A stretch of 64,000 nt of DNA, taken from NCBI RefSeq assembly GCF_003259955.1, contig NZ_QLMK01000001.1:434001-498000 (forward strand), in the 5' to 3' direction. Every line of letters begins with the position of its first letter. Positions within the stretch are counted from its first letter, which is position 1. This document shows positions 1 to 10,666 of the stretch, in pieces. The stretch is from Falsochrobactrum ovis (GTDB lineage: Bacteria > Pseudomonadota > Alphaproteobacteria > Rhizobiales > Rhizobiaceae). A program made the position numbers and the translations under genes. Below the pieces are notes generated by a model. The model did not search any database. It worked only from the letters and a program-made list of their open reading frames with translations, and was not told the DNA's origin.

Positions 1-63
1 ACACAATTGGTACGGCCCATGCGCGAATTGCGTTTTTCGGCTGACGTGGTGAGCCAGCGCTAA
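1..63 (+). CDS. C-terminal end of an unrecognised protein (partial)
   Basis: An open frame runs from the first base to a TAA at 61-63 and encodes the last 20 residues of a protein, ending in FSADVVSQR. The start lies outside the window. The tail is too short to assign to a family and I do not recognise it. No terminator follows directly, and the next gene on the same strand starts about 270 bp on. The reading rests only on an open frame reaching the window edge, so it may not be a gene end at all. Confidence 0.35.
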   Translation, partial: TQLVRPMRELRFSADVVSQR

Positions 64-331
64 TCGGGCTTGCTTCTCGGCGGTGCCCCAGCCGAAAAAG
101 CGTTCCGAATATGGTCAATCCCGGTGGGTTTGGCAGCCTTTTATACACAAAGCCGTGAGCAGTCTTGAATGTCCATCAGTATTCGGGAAGAATTTCAGCG
201 AAACAGTTGATGGATGCAGAAAATAATGATTGGGTGTTGTGGTTGTTGAGTGTGCTAAAGCGCTCTTTTTCAATACCTATATGATCTGAACAGCTTCCGG
301 CGCTAGCACTGGCTGGAACCAAGGAAAATAA

Positions 332-577
332 ATGGACGACTACGAACGCTATGCAACCGGGTTAATGATCGTTTTCGGCGCGCTGATTATCGCGGGGCTG
401 ATGGCGGCTAACCTTTATCAGGGCGACAAACCAGGCTTTCTGTTTGCGCTTGGCGCGGGAGTGGTTGCCTGGTTTTCAGCTTTTGCGGTCTTATTTGATA
501 AGCCGCGCGTTTACGGCGTCATGATCGCACTCGCCATTGGGCTGGTGGCTGCATCAATCGGCGCCTACGTAACTTGA
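332..577 (+). CDS. Small hypothetical membrane protein (81 aa)
   Basis: The ATG at 332 is preceded by an AAGGA ribosome-binding site. The 81 residues form three hydrophobic stretches, roughly 9-26, 36-54 and 58-78, separated by short charged turns (YQGDKPG, FDKPRVYG), which predicts a small integral inner-membrane protein with three helices. No catalytic motif is visible and I do not recognise a named family. It stands alone: the nearest upstream coding end is about 270 bp away, and a strong hairpin follows its stop, so it is probably monocistronic. Function unknown. Confidence 0.7.
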   Translation: MDDYERYATGLMIVFGALIIAGLMAANLYQGDKPGFLFALGAGVVAWFSAFAVLFDKPRVYGVMIALAIGLVAASIGAYVT

Positions 578-589
578 AATCAAAAACTC

Positions 590-619
590 TTAAAGCCCCG
601 GCATCGCCCGGGGCTTTAA
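590..619. terminator. Hairpin terminator after the 81-aa gene
   Basis: Two 12-nt arms (TTAAAGCCCCGG and its exact complement) enclose a 6-nt loop, starting 12 bp after the stop codon. The GC-rich core with A/T ends fits an intrinsic terminator. The plus-strand T tract is short; a longer T run lies on the minus-strand side. Confidence 0.7.
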
Positions 620-997
620 ACTTTAATGAAACCACGGGATAGGCCCGAAATATTATTTCTAAATACTATGGTGCTGAACACGCCCAGACAGGGCGTGGCT
701 TTGCGCGTGGAAAAACAAAAGAATTTTCCGATCAAGGCGCAAAAATAGGCACCCTTCGCGGTGCGATATCTCCATATTCATGCAAATCTATATCTGTCGA
801 AGCCCGGCAGCGCTACGGCAAGGAATAATGTTAGGTAAATTGACATAAACATATGTTTATGTCATTAAGTTATCGATTAGCGGGTGCAAGCATTTGCGGC
901 CCCAAACTTTCATCCTGCGCAGGGCGGCTGGTAAAGGTCTTCCGGGACATATTTGGTTTGCAGCGGTCCGGCCTATCAATACAGGTGGTAAACCCTT
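620..997 (+). other. Gene-free region upstream of metH, including its leader
   Basis: This 378-bp stretch holds no credible gene. It contains a short hairpin at 679-697 (CACGCCC, 5-nt loop, GGGCGTG) without a T tract, then the promoter/palindrome at 840-864, then about 130 nt of likely untranslated leader. In the leader I see neither a B12 box typical of cobalamin riboswitches nor a recognisable SAM or SAH aptamer. An AGGTGG ribosome-binding site sits just before the metH ATG. Confidence 0.5.
840..864 (+). promoter_or_regulatory. 24-bp perfect palindrome overlapping a -35 box, upstream of metH
   Basis: Positions 841-864 are a perfect palindrome: TGACATAAACAT followed directly by its reverse complement. 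It overlaps a consensus -35 hexamer TTGACA at 840-845. A protein bound here should block RNA polymerase, so it looks like a repressor operator for metH about 135 bp downstream. A SahR-type ArsR-family regulator of the methionine cycle is a reasonable guess at the partner; no such gene lies in the window. A clear -10 box is not evident. Confidence 0.6.
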
Positions 998-3900
998 ATG
1001 GCGTCCTCCCTTGATGATCTTTTTGGTGCCACGGCGCCCAAGCCTGATGGTTCTGAAGTGCTTGCAGCTCTCACCAAAGCCGCACGCGAACGCATCCTCA
1101 TTCTGGACGGAGCCATGGGAACGCAGATCCAGAGTCTGGGTTTTCATGAGGAGCATTTTCGTGGCGAGCGTTTTGCTTCCTGTGATTGCCATTTGCAGGG
1201 CAATAACGACCTGCTGACCTTGACCCAGCCCAAAGCCATTGAAGAAATTCACTACGCCTATGCGATGGCTGGCGCGGATATAATTGAAACCAATACATTT
1301 TCTTCGACCTCGATCGCCCAGGCCGATTACGGCATGCAGGATGTGGTTTATGATTTAAACCGCGACGGCGCCCGGCTTGCACGTCGCGCGGTCCTGCGTG
1401 CCCAGCAGAAGGATGGCCGCCGTCGTTTTGTGGCTGGTGCCCTTGGTCCGACCAACCGCACCGCTTCTCTTTCTCCTGATGTTAACAATCCTGGCTTTCG
1501 CGCCGTGACGTTTGACGAGCTGCGCATTGCCTATGCCGAACAGATCCGCGGTTTGGTTGATGGTGGTTCAGATATCATTCTGATTGAAACGATCTTTGAT
1601 ACGCTCAATGCAAAAGCGGCGATTTTTGCCGCCGAAGAAGTATTTACAGAAAAGGGCATACGCCTTCCCCTGATGATTTCGGGCACGATCACAGATCTAT
1701 CTGGTCGCACGCTTTCTGGTCAGACGCCGACGGCGTTTTGGTATTCGCTGCGTCATGCAAAGCCGTTTACCATTGGGCTTAATTGCGCATTGGGTGCCAA
1801 TGCTATGCGCGCACATCTGGCGGAGATTGCCGGTGTTGCCGATACATTTGTCTGCGCTTATCCCAATGCTGGCCTGCCCAATGAATTCGGGCTTTATGAT
1901 GAAAGCCCAGAGGCAATGGCCGCGCAAATCAGCGATTTTGCACGCGAAGGGCTGGTCAATGTGGTCGGCGGCTGCTGCGGCTCTACGCCAGAGCATATCA
2001 GCGCTATCAGAGAAGAGGTTGCGAAATATCCGCCACGCAAGCCCGTCACATTGCAGCCACTGATGCGCCTTTCTGGGCTTGAGCCCTTCACGCTAACCAA
2101 AGACATTCCTTTTGTGAATGTCGGCGAACGAACCAATGTCACCGGATCTGCACGCTTCCGCAAACTTATCACGGCTGGCGATTATTCGGCTGCGCTTGAA
2201 GTGGCTCGTGATCAGGTGGAAAATGGCGCCCAAATCATCGACATCAATATGGACGAGGGCCTGATCGATTCCGAGAAGATCATGGCTGAATATTTAAACC
2301 TGATCGCGTCGGAACCGGATATTGCGCGGGTTCCTATCATGATTGACTCGTCTAAATGGGAAGTGATCGAAGCCGGGCTGAAATGTGTACAGGGCAAGGC
2401 TATCGTGAACTCGATCTCTCTCAAGGAGGGAGAGGAGGCGTTTATCCACCATGCGCGTTTGGTGCGAAACTATGGCGCTGCCGTGGTTGTGATGGCATTC
2501 GATGAAACGGGCCAGGCTGATACTGAAGATCGCAAGGTCGAAATTTGCACCCGTGCTTATAAGATTCTCACCGAAAAAGTTGGTTTTCCGCCTGAAGATA
2601 TTATTTTTGACCCCAATGTGTTTGCCGTAGCAACAGGGATCGAAGAACATAATAATTATGGCGTCGATTTCATTGAGGCGGCACGACGGATTACTTCGAC
2701 CCTACCTCATGTGCATGTGTCGGGCGGGGTGTCGAACCTTTCATTTTCGTTCCGGGGCAATGAGCCGGTACGTGAAGCAATGCACGCAGTTTTCCTCTAT
2801 CACGCCATTCAAGCCGGAATGGATATGGGGATCGTCAATGCCGGGCAGCTAGCGGTCTATGACACGATTGATCCCGAATTGCGTGAGGCCTGCGAAGATG
2901 TGGTCTTAAACCGCCAGTCAGCGTCGGGCGAATCTCCGACCGAATTATTGTTGGAGATTGCCGAGCGCTATCGGGATTCAGGTGTCAAAGAAGGGCGTAA
3001 ACAGGATCTGAGCTGGCGCGAGTTGCCGGTTGAAAAACGGCTCGAACATGCGCTGGTCAATGGCATTACAGATTATATTGAAGCCGATACGGAAGAAGCA
3101 CGTCTCGCTGCCGAACGCCCGCTGCATGTCATTGAAGGCCCGTTAATGGCTGGCATGAATGTGGTTGGCGATCTATTCGGCTCGGGCAAAATGTTTTTGC
3201 CGCAGGTCGTGAAATCTGCACGCGTGATGAAACAGGCCGTGGCCGTGCTGCTCCCATATATGGAAGAAGAAAAGCGTCTTAATGGCGGTGAAGGCCATCA
3301 AGCTGCCGGAAAAGTGTTGATGGCAACTGTTAAAGGCGACGTGCATGATATCGGCAAAAATATTGTCGGTGTCGTGCTAGCTTGCAATAATTATGAGATC
3401 ATCGACCTCGGCGTTATGGTTCCGGCGCAAAAAATCCTTGAAACCGCTCGCGCTGAAAATGTGGATATTATTGGCCTTTCTGGTCTTATCACGCCTTCTT
3501 TGGATGAGATGGTGCATGTCGCTTCTGAAATGGAGCGCGAGGGCTTTAATATTCCGCTGCTTATCGGTGGCGCAACGACGAGCCGGGTGCATACGGCTGT
3601 CAAAATCCACCCGCGTTATGAAAGCGGCGAATCGGTCTATGTGGTTGATGCAAGCCGGGCCGTGAATGTCGTTTCCAATCTGCTCTCTCCCGAAAATAAG
3701 ACCGATTATATTGAAGGCATCCGCGCTGAATATGCCAAAGTAGCGGCAGCCCACGCCCGCAACGAAGCGGAAAAGAAACGCTTGCCGCTGGAAGGTGCAC
3801 GCGCCAACGCTCATAAACTGGACTGGGACGCCTACATTCCGCCTAAGCCCAGTTTCCTCGGGACTAAAGTGTTTGATGATTACGATCTCGCGGAAATATC

Positions 3901-4789
3901 ACGCTTCATAGATTGGACACCTTTTTTCCAGACATGGGAGTTAAAGGGGCGCTATCCGGCGATCTTAGAAGATGAAAAACAGGGCGAGGCCGCACGTGCA
4001 CTTTGGGCAGATGCGCAGGCGATGCTCCAAAAAATCCTCGATGAAAAATGGTTTGCACCAAAAGCCGTGATAGGGTTTTGGCCCGCCAATGCGGTTGGTG
4101 ATGACATTCGGCTTTTTACCGATGAGACCCGCGAGCAGGAACTAGCGACTTTCTTTACCCTGCGTCAGCAGCTCTCAAAACGTGAAGGCCGGCCCAATGT
4201 GGCCCTGTCTGATTTTGTGGCGCCGCTTGGCAGTGGCAAGGCCGATTATGTTGGCGGCTTTGTCGTGACAGCCGGTATTGAAGAAGTCGCGATCGCTGAG
4301 CGGTTCGAACGCGCCAATGACGATTATTCTTCAATCCTTGTCAAAGCTTTGGCCGATCGTTTTGCGGAAGCTTTCGCTGAATTAATGCATCAAAGAGTAC
4401 GCAAAGAGTTTTGGGGCTACGCACCGGATGAAGATTTGACCAATGATGATCTAATTCTTGAAAAATATCTCGGCATCCGTCCGGCGCCGGGCTATCCTGC
4501 CCAGCCCGACCATACGGAAAAATCCACATTGTTTAATCTTTTGGACGCGACTGCCCAAGTGGGCGTCGAGTTGACGGAAGGCTATTCTATGTGGCCGGGT
4601 TCATCGGTTTCCGGTCTTTATATTGGTCATCCAGAAAGCTATTATTTTGGCGTTGCCAAGGTAGAGCGCGATCAGGTTGAAGATTATGCGCGACGCAAGG
4701 GAATGGAAATTCAGGAAGTCGAGCGCTGGTTGGGCCCGATCCTCAACTATATGCTTGATACCTCTGACAATCTTGTTCCCACCCCTTAA
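998..4789 (+). CDS. metH: Cobalamin-dependent methionine synthase MetH
   Basis: Catalyses methyl transfer from 5-methyl-tetrahydrofolate to homocysteine via methylcobalamin, in the cytosol. At 1263 residues it is full length for the family. Domains in order: homocysteine-binding barrel (about 20-340) with the zinc-ligand motif GGCCGST (C326, C327); pterin-binding domain (about 365-630, starting near [11 protein letters not shown]); B12 cap and Rossmann domain (about 665-900) with the cobalamin motif D781-V-H783-D-I-G; and the C-terminal SAM-binding activation domain, which serves reactivation of oxidised cobalamin. The ATG has an AGGTGG site 8-10 nt upstream. A palindromic operator candidate lies 135 bp upstream and a strong terminator follows, so it is probably transcribed alone. 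The next gene is a LuxR solo, as in Brucella. Confidence 0.97.
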   Translation: MASSLDDLFGATAPKPDGSEVLAALTKAARERILILDGAMGTQIQSLGFHEEHFRGERFASCDCHLQGNNDLLTLTQPKAIEEIHYAYAMAGADIIETNTFSSTSIAQADYGMQDVVYDLNRDGARLARRAVLRAQQKDGRRRFVAGALGPTNRTASLSPDVNNPGFRAVTFDELRIAYAEQIRGLVDGGSDIILIETIFDTLNAKAAIFAAEEVFTEKGIRLPLMISGTITDLSGRTLSGQTPTAFWYSLRHAKPFTIGLNCALGANAMRAHLAEIAGVADTFVCAYPNAGLPNEFGLYDESPEAMAAQISDFAREGLVNVVGGCCGSTPEHISAIREEVAKYPPRKPVTLQPLMRLSGLEPFTLTKDIPFVNVGERTNVTGSARFRKLITAGDYSAALEVARDQVENGAQIIDINMDEGLIDSEKIMAEYLNLIASEPDIARVPIMIDSSKWEVIEAGLKCVQGKAIVNSISLKEGEEAFIHHARLVRNYGAAVVVMAFDETGQADTEDRKVEICTRAYKILTEKVGFPPEDIIFDPNVFAVATGIEEHNNYGVDFIEAARRITSTLPHVHVSGGVSNLSFSFRGNEPVREAMHAVFLYHAIQAGMDMGIVNAGQLAVYDTIDPELREACEDVVLNRQSASGESPTELLLEIAERYRDSGVKEGRKQDLSWRELPVEKRLEHALVNGITDYIEADTEEARLAAERPLHVIEGPLMAGMNVVGDLFGSGKMFLPQVVKSARVMKQAVAVLLPYMEEEKRLNGGEGHQAAGKVLMATVKGDVHDIGKNIVGVVLACNNYEIIDLGVMVPAQKILETARAENVDIIGLSGLITPSLDEMVHVASEMEREGFNIPLLIGGATTSRVHTAVKIHPRYESGESVYVVDASRAVNVVSNLLSPENKTDYIEGIRAEYAKVAAAHARNEAEKKRLPLEGARANAHKLDWDAYIPPKPSFLGTKVFDDYDLAEISRFIDWTPFFQTWELKGRYPAILEDEKQGEAARALWADAQAMLQKILDEKWFAPKAVIGFWPANAVGDDIRLFTDETREQELATFFTLRQQLSKREGRPNVALSDFVAPLGSGKADYVGGFVVTAGIEEVAIAERFERANDDYSSILVKALADRFAEAFAELMHQRVRKEFWGYAPDEDLTNDDLILEKYLGIRPAPGYPAQPDHTEKSTLFNLLDATAQVGVELTEGYSMWPGSSVSGLYIGHPESYYFGVAKVERDQVEDYARRKGMEIQEVERWLGPILNYMLDTSDNLVPTP

Positions 4790-4807
4790 ATATCTAAAGC
4801 TAACAGC

Positions 4808-4841
4808 AAGCCGGCCTGCTTTATGCAAGGCCGGCTTTTTT
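4808..4841 (+). terminator. Rho-independent terminator of metH
   Basis: Ten-bp arms AAGCCGGCCT and AGGCCGGCTT flank a 10-nt loop and are followed by a T run. It starts 19 bp after the metH stop. Confidence 0.9.
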
Positions 4842-5029
4842 CATGAAACAGATATCTCTAAAGTTTAACTGAATTAAATATTTGGTTTTTGATAATAACT
4901 TCATTTACTGAAATACTTCTGCATAGATAAATTAAGAGTTCCGTGATAGATATTTAATGCCCCGCGGTTTGGATGGGAATAATGCTGTAACTATTATGAT
5001 TGATAGAAAGCAATATTGGGGTATGTGCT

Positions 5030-5737
5030 ATGAAATGGGAAGAATTTTACGATAATATACAATTGTCAGATAATGCTGAAGATTTGTTTGAATACGTTAA
5101 GCTTTATGCCGAACAACTCGGCTTCCCCTACGTCTCCTATGTAATGTGTGTGCCTGCATTATCCGGTGTGATGCATTGGAAACGTTTTGAAAAACTACCG
5201 GAGGGCTGGCAACAACATTATAAATCCAAAAAATACTCAGAGATTGATCCACTCTTCCAACGCGGCACCAGCAGCATAGGTTCTTTGATCTGGACACCGC
5301 AGCTTTTTTCAGAAGCACCGCAATTATGGGAAGATGCGCAGAAATTCGGGCTGAAAATAGGTATCTCGCAGCCCTGTTGGGCCGCGCGAGGGGTCTACGG
5401 TATGCTTACTTTCCTACGTGACGGCCCACTATTATCCGCAGGCGAGATATCGATGCTTAGTCGGCAGATGCAAATTGTTACCAATCTGTTGCATCTTTCG
5501 ATGTATGATCACCTGGACATATCTAACATCAATCAATTAGCGGATATTAATCTCACTGCACGCGAACGCGAAATTCTTCACTGGACCAGTGAGGGAAAAA
5601 CTGCCGAAATTATCGGCGCCATTCTGAATATTTCTACGCGAACTGTGAATTTTCATATCGGTAATGTACTGACGAAATTGGTGGCGGTAAACAAGGTCCA
5701 AGCCGTTGCCAAAGCCCGCACATTCGGATTGCTTTAA
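5030..5737 (+). CDS. LuxR-family quorum-sensing regulator, BabR/BlxR-like solo
   Basis: The protein (235 aa from this start) has an N-terminal autoinducer-binding domain (about 20-150) and a C-terminal LuxR HTH (about 170-230, LTAREREILHW...RTVNFHIGNVLTKL). The ligand-pocket signature of the TraR/LuxR family is present: W and Y spaced as in TraR, then the D-P pair of SEIDPLF, a W in LIWTP and a conserved G in the ARGVYG segment, so acyl-homoserine-lactone binding is plausible. No LuxI synthase is encoded in the window, which makes it a solo here. Its place directly after metH matches BabR/BlxR of Brucella, hence the name. I chose ATG 5030 over an in-frame TTG at 5000 because it gives the usual family N-terminus (MKWEEFY) and has a GGGG box upstream. 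Confidence 0.88.
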   Translation: MKWEEFYDNIQLSDNAEDLFEYVKLYAEQLGFPYVSYVMCVPALSGVMHWKRFEKLPEGWQQHYKSKKYSEIDPLFQRGTSSIGSLIWTPQLFSEAPQLWEDAQKFGLKIGISQPCWAARGVYGMLTFLRDGPLLSAGEISMLSRQMQIVTNLLHLSMYDHLDISNINQLADINLTAREREILHWTSEGKTAEIIGAILNISTRTVNFHIGNVLTKLVAVNKVQAVAKARTFGLL

Positions 5738-6107
5738 GCGCAAACGACCCGCAGCGGTTTTGCTTGCCGGGCGTCCCATCCTCAAAATATATTCCTTGGG
5801 TGCTCATCTTCCGCACATCACATCTGCGCAGACCTTCATTCGATGGTTAAAGCACTAATTCCATAAATTAAATAAGTCTCCCGCAACAGTCGTTTTGCTG
5901 CGGCGCAAGTTTGTACCCGCTTACGCATGAATCTGGGCACGATTTCACAACCGCTTTTAATATTAAGCGATAGCATTCTTTTCCTTTTCCTCTTTCTTTC
6001 TCGAAAATGGGCCCAACAATCTGCCGTCAGATTTAAGCCTGCGTTGAATGAAGCCCTTGCTTTCCTTCCCGCTATTTTGTTTGGACCGGTTTCCGGGAGA
6101 AGATGTC
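5738..6107. other. 370-bp gene-free stretch before cysD
   Basis: It holds only short open frames that do not resemble proteins. A pyrimidine-rich tract lies near 5970-6000. I see no convincing terminator after the LuxR gene and no recognisable operator for the cys operon, although the promoter must lie here. Confidence 0.5.
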
Positions 6108-7028
6108 GTGCATCATGCGTCGCTAACCAAGAATTTGACTCATCTTCAACGGCTTGAAGCTGAGGCGATCCATATCTTTCGAGAAGTTGCGGCAACATTT
6201 ACCAATCCAGTGATGCTCTATTCTGTTGGTAAGGATTCTTCCGTCATGTCGCATTTGGCGATGAAGGCGTTTTATCCGGCTCCTCCACCTTTTCCCTTTC
6301 TTCATGTAGATACCACATGGAAGTTTCGCGAAATGATCGAGTTTCGCGATGCGCAGGCGCGTAAAAAAGGTTTTGAACTTCTCGTTCACATCAATGAAGA
6401 CGGTGTCCGCGATGGGGTGGGACCGTTCACGCACGGGTCTAATGTGCATACTCACGTAATGAAAACTTTAGGGTTGCGACAAGCGCTCGACAAATACAAA
6501 TTCGATGCTGCCTTCGGCGGAGCTCGGCGAGACGAAGAAAAATCTCGGGCTAAAGAGCGTATATTCTCCTTTCGCAATGCTCAGCACGGTTGGGACCCGA
6601 AAAACCAGCGTCCGGAAATGTGGAAAATCTACAATACTCGGATTTCACAAGGTGAATCCATCCGGGTCTTTCCTCTGTCCAATTGGACGGAGCTGGATAT
6701 TTGGCAATATATTTTGCAGGAAAACATCGAAATCGTCCCGCTTTATTTCGCTGCTCCGCGCCTGGTGGTTGAGCGCGATGGAATGCTCATCAAAGTCGAT
6801 GATGATCGCATGAAGCTGCAAGAAAATGAGAAAATAGAAGAGCGACTTGTTCGCTTTCGCACGCTTGGATGTTACCCGCTGACGGGCGCGATTGAATCAA
6901 GCGCCGCAACCCTGCCAGACATTGTCGAAGAAATGCTCGTCGCACGGACTTCCGAGCGCCAAGGCCGAGCCATTGATCGAGACGAAGTTGGATCAATGGA
7001 AAAAAAGAAGCGGGAAGGATATTTCTAA
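6108..7028 (+). CDS. cysD: Sulfate adenylyltransferase subunit 2 (CysD)
   Basis: Small subunit of ATP sulfurylase, which forms adenosine-5'-phosphosulfate from ATP and sulfate in assimilatory sulfate reduction. The PP-loop motif of ATP pyrophosphatases is present (SVGKDSSVM), followed by typical CysD sequence ([20 protein letters not shown]) and the late [10 protein letters not shown] segment. I placed the start at GTG 6108, behind GGGAGAAG, giving 306 residues; this fits the family, whose N-terminus is close to [14 protein letters not shown]. An in-frame ATG at 6048 would add 20 unrelated residues and lacks a ribosome-binding site. Its TAA overlaps the next ATG by one base, so translation with cysNC is probably coupled. 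Confidence 0.95.
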   Translation: MHHASLTKNLTHLQRLEAEAIHIFREVAATFTNPVMLYSVGKDSSVMSHLAMKAFYPAPPPFPFLHVDTTWKFREMIEFRDAQARKKGFELLVHINEDGVRDGVGPFTHGSNVHTHVMKTLGLRQALDKYKFDAAFGGARRDEEKSRAKERIFSFRNAQHGWDPKNQRPEMWKIYNTRISQGESIRVFPLSNWTELDIWQYILQENIEIVPLYFAAPRLVVERDGMLIKVDDDRMKLQENEKIEERLVRFRTLGCYPLTGAIESSAATLPDIVEEMLVARTSERQGRAIDRDEVGSMEKKKREGYF

Positions 7029-8992
7029 TGAACAGCGTGATCTCTATTCCCGACCCGCGCACAGGTTCAAACGCAAATTTTGCTCCGCATGATGCCTTGA
7101 GTGGGTTTTTGGCGGATCAGGAGCGCAAAACGCTGCTGCGCTTTCTTACATGCGGATCGGTTGATGACGGCAAATCCACCTTGATCGGGCGCCTTTTATA
7201 CGACACCCGTCTGATCTTCGAAGACCAGCTAGCAGCGCTTAAAAATGACAGTCGCAAATTCGGTACGACTGATGATGATTTTGATTTTGCATTGCTGGTA
7301 GACGGATTGGAAGCAGAGCGCGAGCAGGGCATAACAATCGATGTGGCGTATCGCTTTTTTTCGACACCCCGGCGCAGATTCATTGTTGCTGATACGCCCG
7401 GTCACGCGCAATATACCCGCAATATGGCAACTGGAGCGTCGACGGCAGATCTGGCAATCGTGCTGGTTGATGCGCGTCAGGGCATCCTAACGCAGACGCG
7501 CCGCCATTCCTTCATCGCATCTTTGCTGGGCATCAAGCATATTGTGCTTGCCGTTAATAAGATCGATTTGGTTGATTTTTCTCAAAGCAGTTTCGATCAG
7601 ATCGTGGCAGATTATATGGCTTTTGCAAAGGAGCTTAAATTCTCGTCCATTCAGGCAATCCCGCTTTCAGCGCGATTTGGCGATAATGTGAGCAGCATCT
7701 CGCCACGAACGGGCTGGTATGCGGGGCCACATCTGCTTGAGCATCTGGAAACGATAAGGCTGGATGGAGACGTGGCAGCAAAGCCTTTTCGTTTTCCCGT
7801 GCAATATGTCAGCCGTCCCGATGCAAATTTCCGTGGTTTTGCGGGGACGGTCGCTTCGGGCTCAATCGCGCCGGGCGATACGGTCATTGTTGCGAAATCG
7901 GGCAAACAATCGCGTGTTAAACGCATTGTGTCTTATGATGGCGACCTCCAGCATGCATATGAGGGCCAGGCGGTGACGCTGGTGCTCGAAGACGAGGTTG
8001 AAGTTTCTCGCGGCAATATGTTGGTCAACGCCGACGAACGGCCAGAGGTGGCGGATCGTTTTTCGGCGCATCTCGTTTGGTTTGGAGAAGAACCATTGCA
8101 ATTGGGGCGCTCTTACCTTTTGCGCACCGAGACCGACCAAACACCGGTAATCATTGGAGAAATAGAATATCAAACCGATGTAAATACGTTTAAACGCGAT
8201 AAGACTTCACAGCTTGGTCTGAACGAGGTGGGTTTTTGTCAAATTCAGGCGGTGGAACAAATCGCTTTTGATCCCTACCGCATTAATCGTTCGACGGGAG
8301 CTTTTGTTCTCATTGACCGCTTGACCAACGCCACAGTTGCCGCTGGAATGATTGAACAAGCGCTGCGCCAGTCGACGAATATTCATCGCCAGCCGCTTGA
8401 ACTCGACAAGACGGCCCGGGCAGCGCAGAAGTTTCAAAAACCGGCCGTGCTTTGGTTTACCGGGCTTTCAGCCTCGGGCAAGTCCACTATAGCCAATCGA
8501 CTCGAACAGCGCCTGCACGCATTGGGCAAACATACCTATCTGTTGGACGGTGATAATATTCGGCATGGATTAAATAGCGACCTTGGTTTTTCAGATGCGG
8601 ACCGCAGTGAAAATATCCGCCGAGTGGGTGAAATTGCCCGTTTGATGGCTGATGCCGGTCTTATAACGCTGGTCTCGTTCATATCGCCATTTCGTGCGCA
8701 GCGTGATCGGGTACGAACGCTTTTGCCCGAAGGGGAATTTATCGAAATTTTCGTCGATACCCCGCTTGAAGACTGCATTGCGCGTGATCCGAAAGGTCTT
8801 TATGCAAAGGCTTTACGCGGTGAAATCAGCGATTTCACCGGGCTTGGCTCCCCTTATGAAGCGCCCGAATCGCCCGAATTGCATTTAAGAACGGTCGGGA
8901 AGACCATCGACGAAATAGTTGAGAAAATTGAGAAATATCTCGCTGAACGCGGTATTATTGGCAGCTATGGTAGTGATTCCTGGTCGATATGA
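7028..8992 (+). CDS. cysNC: Bifunctional sulfate adenylyltransferase subunit 1 / APS kinase (CysNC)
   Basis: A fused enzyme of 654 residues, as common in Rhizobiales (also known as NodQ-type). The N-terminal two thirds is the CysN GTPase that drives ATP sulfurylase with CysD: P-loop GSVDDGKST (43-51), DTPGH starting at D122, NKID from N177, then beta-barrel domains. The C-terminal third (about 470-645) is adenylylsulfate kinase making PAPS, with P-loop GLSASGKST (about 479-487) and the [13 protein letters not shown] segment around the active site. It is the middle gene of cysD-cysNC-cysQ, overlapping cysD by 1 nt and cysQ by 4 nt. All nucleotide-binding motifs are intact. Confidence 0.97.
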   Translation: MNSVISIPDPRTGSNANFAPHDALSGFLADQERKTLLRFLTCGSVDDGKSTLIGRLLYDTRLIFEDQLAALKNDSRKFGTTDDDFDFALLVDGLEAEREQGITIDVAYRFFSTPRRRFIVADTPGHAQYTRNMATGASTADLAIVLVDARQGILTQTRRHSFIASLLGIKHIVLAVNKIDLVDFSQSSFDQIVADYMAFAKELKFSSIQAIPLSARFGDNVSSISPRTGWYAGPHLLEHLETIRLDGDVAAKPFRFPVQYVSRPDANFRGFAGTVASGSIAPGDTVIVAKSGKQSRVKRIVSYDGDLQHAYEGQAVTLVLEDEVEVSRGNMLVNADERPEVADRFSAHLVWFGEEPLQLGRSYLLRTETDQTPVIIGEIEYQTDVNTFKRDKTSQLGLNEVGFCQIQAVEQIAFDPYRINRSTGAFVLIDRLTNATVAAGMIEQALRQSTNIHRQPLELDKTARAAQKFQKPAVLWFTGLSASGKSTIANRLEQRLHALGKHTYLLDGDNIRHGLNSDLGFSDADRSENIRRVGEIARLMADAGLITLVSFISPFRAQRDRVRTLLPEGEFIEIFVDTPLEDCIARDPKGLYAKALRGEISDFTGLGSPYEAPESPELHLRTVGKTIDEIVEKIEKYLAERGIIGSYGSDSWSI

Positions 8993-9846
8993 ATATGATG
9001 GCGTCTGAAGCCCAACTCGCTGACGTGACCGTGGCGGGCCTGCTTGCCCCGTTGCAGAGTGCAGCCTTGGAAGCGGGCCGTGCCATTATGCATCATTACG
9101 AAACTGGCTGCGCGGTTTTTGACAAAAAAGATTTAACACCGGTCACTGAAGCGGATCGGAATGCGGAGGCGATTATCCTCGCAGCGCTTGCGGATCATGC
9201 CCCCAATATTCCCATCGTGGCGGAAGAAGAGGCTGCTGCCGGACGCATTCCTACCATATTGGGTGATAGGTTTTTTCTTATCGATCCGCTTGATGGAACC
9301 CGTGAATTTCTCCTCCGTAACGGTGATTTCACGGTCAATATTGCGTTGATCGAAAATGGCGTTCCAATTTTTGGGTTGGTCTATGCCCCGGCGCGGCATT
9401 TACTTTTTATCGGTAGCTCCCAGGGTGCCGAGGAAATTGAGACTTGTGCGGATCATAAGTCACAGCAACAGCGTCCGATCAAAGTGCGCGTTGCACCTTC
9501 CGAGCCTATCGCACTTTGCAGTCGATCTCATGCGACGGCAGCAACGGAACAATTTCTGCAAAAAAACCGAATTAGACATTCTGTATCTGTCGGATCGTCG
9601 CTTAAATTCTGTATGATCGCGCGCGGTGAGGCGGATATTTATCCGCGTTTTGGCCCCACAATGGAATGGGACACGGCTGCGGGTGACGCAGTATTGCGCG
9701 CCGCTGGCGGCATGACAGTAACACCTGATGGGCTGCCACTTCTTTATGGCCAACGCGCTGATGGTACGATTTCAGGCTTCGCCAATTCAGACTTTATCGC
9801 GCTTGGGGGAGGCAACTGGCCTGCTTTCACACTATTGGACTATTGA
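8989..9846 (+). CDS. cysQ: 3'(2'),5'-bisphosphate nucleotidase CysQ
   Basis: A member of the inositol-monophosphatase superfamily that removes the 3'-phosphate of PAP, the by-product of PAPS use, preventing its inhibitory build-up. The metal-binding motifs are present: an acidic EEEAAA stretch, DPLDGTREF (from D99) and the C-terminal [16 protein letters not shown]. Length 285 is normal. The ATG overlaps the cysNC stop in an ATGA arrangement; in-frame ATGs at 8995 and 8998 are alternative starts. It completes the sulfate-activation operon. No clear terminator precedes tRNA-Pro 140 bp downstream. Confidence 0.94.
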   Translation: MNMMASEAQLADVTVAGLLAPLQSAALEAGRAIMHHYETGCAVFDKKDLTPVTEADRNAEAIILAALADHAPNIPIVAEEEAAAGRIPTILGDRFFLIDPLDGTREFLLRNGDFTVNIALIENGVPIFGLVYAPARHLLFIGSSQGAEEIETCADHKSQQQRPIKVRVAPSEPIALCSRSHATAATEQFLQKNRIRHSVSVGSSLKFCMIARGEADIYPRFGPTMEWDTAAGDAVLRAAGGMTVTPDGLPLLYGQRADGTISGFANSDFIALGGGNWPAFTLLDY

Positions 9847-9986
9847 GCGGGAATTCGATCTGAAAATAGCGGTTTTTTCATCAATTTTATTGCAATAAAA
9901 ATCTCGCCTTTCACTTGCGGCATCGATCCTGCGGCGTTATAAGCCGCATCAACGGACAGAGCTAATCAGGTCCGGCCGAATGGTCG

Positions 9987-10063
9987 CGGAGTGTAGCGCA
10001 GCCTGGTAGCGCACCTCGTTCGGGACGAGGGGGGCGGAGGTTCGAATCCTCTCACTCCGACCA
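9987..10063 (+). tRNA. tRNA-Pro (anticodon CGG)
   Basis: A full cloverleaf of 77 nt can be drawn: acceptor arms CGGAGTG and CACTCCG, anticodon stem CCTCG/CGAGG with loop TTCGGGA (anticodon CGG at 10021-10023), T arm with GTTCGAATC, and an encoded CCA end. Confidence 0.97.
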
Positions 10064-10293
10064 TCTATTCTCCTAAAATACTTTCTGTTTTCCTTTAGTA
10101 TGATCAATTTTGTCGGAACGCGATCGGTTTTTGCTACCGCTATCCCTCTGTTTTAGTTGTTAAAATTCGGCCAAAATTCACGATTTCCCAGGTCTTGAAC
10201 GCAACAAGGCTTTGCGAATTCAAGTAAAAACGACAGTTACTATTGTGCGTTGAATTATTATTGTTACACTCTTCTTGGGAACTGGAGGAGAAA

Positions 10294-10467
10294 ATGGAAC
10301 AGCTGATAGGCCTGACGCTCGCCGTGTCGCTTGCTCTAAGTTCAGCTGGCGCATGGCTCACCCATGTGGTGGTCTGCTTCAGAGAGGAAATGTGGGGTTT
10401 TCTTCTTGCTGGCGCGCTGATCATACCGCTGGGGGTCTTGCATGGATTTGCTGTGTGGTTTGGATAA
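10294..10467 (+). CDS. Small membrane protein (57 aa) downstream of tRNA-Pro
   Basis: The ATG at 10294 has a strong GGAGGAG ribosome-binding site; the longer frame from 10243 does not. The 57-residue product has two hydrophobic segments (about 4-26 and 32-54) joined by a short loop (CFREEMW), so it is predicted to be a small inner-membrane hairpin. I recall similar two-helix proteins of this length among rhizobial genomes and phages, but cannot name a family. Sitting 230 bp beyond a tRNA 3' end, it could be what is left of an integrated element; no integrase or repeated tRNA end is visible. Confidence 0.65.
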   Translation: MEQLIGLTLAVSLALSSAGAWLTHVVVCFREEMWGFLLAGALIIPLGVLHGFAVWFG

Positions 10468-10666
10468 AAGCGTCAGATAGAATGGCTTCCTGCTTGGCTT
10501 AAGGTTCGGCCAATCATTCAAAGGTCAAACAAAAGTCAGGCAAAAGCGAGAACTCGTGCGGGATCTCACCCGTCCAAACGTTGCGCAAGGCGCATTTGAG
10601 AATGGTGCGAGGAACCAATAGCCCTTGGACCAGTTGCATAGGTGACTCGAGAATTGGGAGTTCACC

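Noticed and set aside
870-997. Cobalamin, SAM or SAH riboswitch in the metH leader
   Set aside because: The leader lacks the B12 box and I could not match other aptamer cores.
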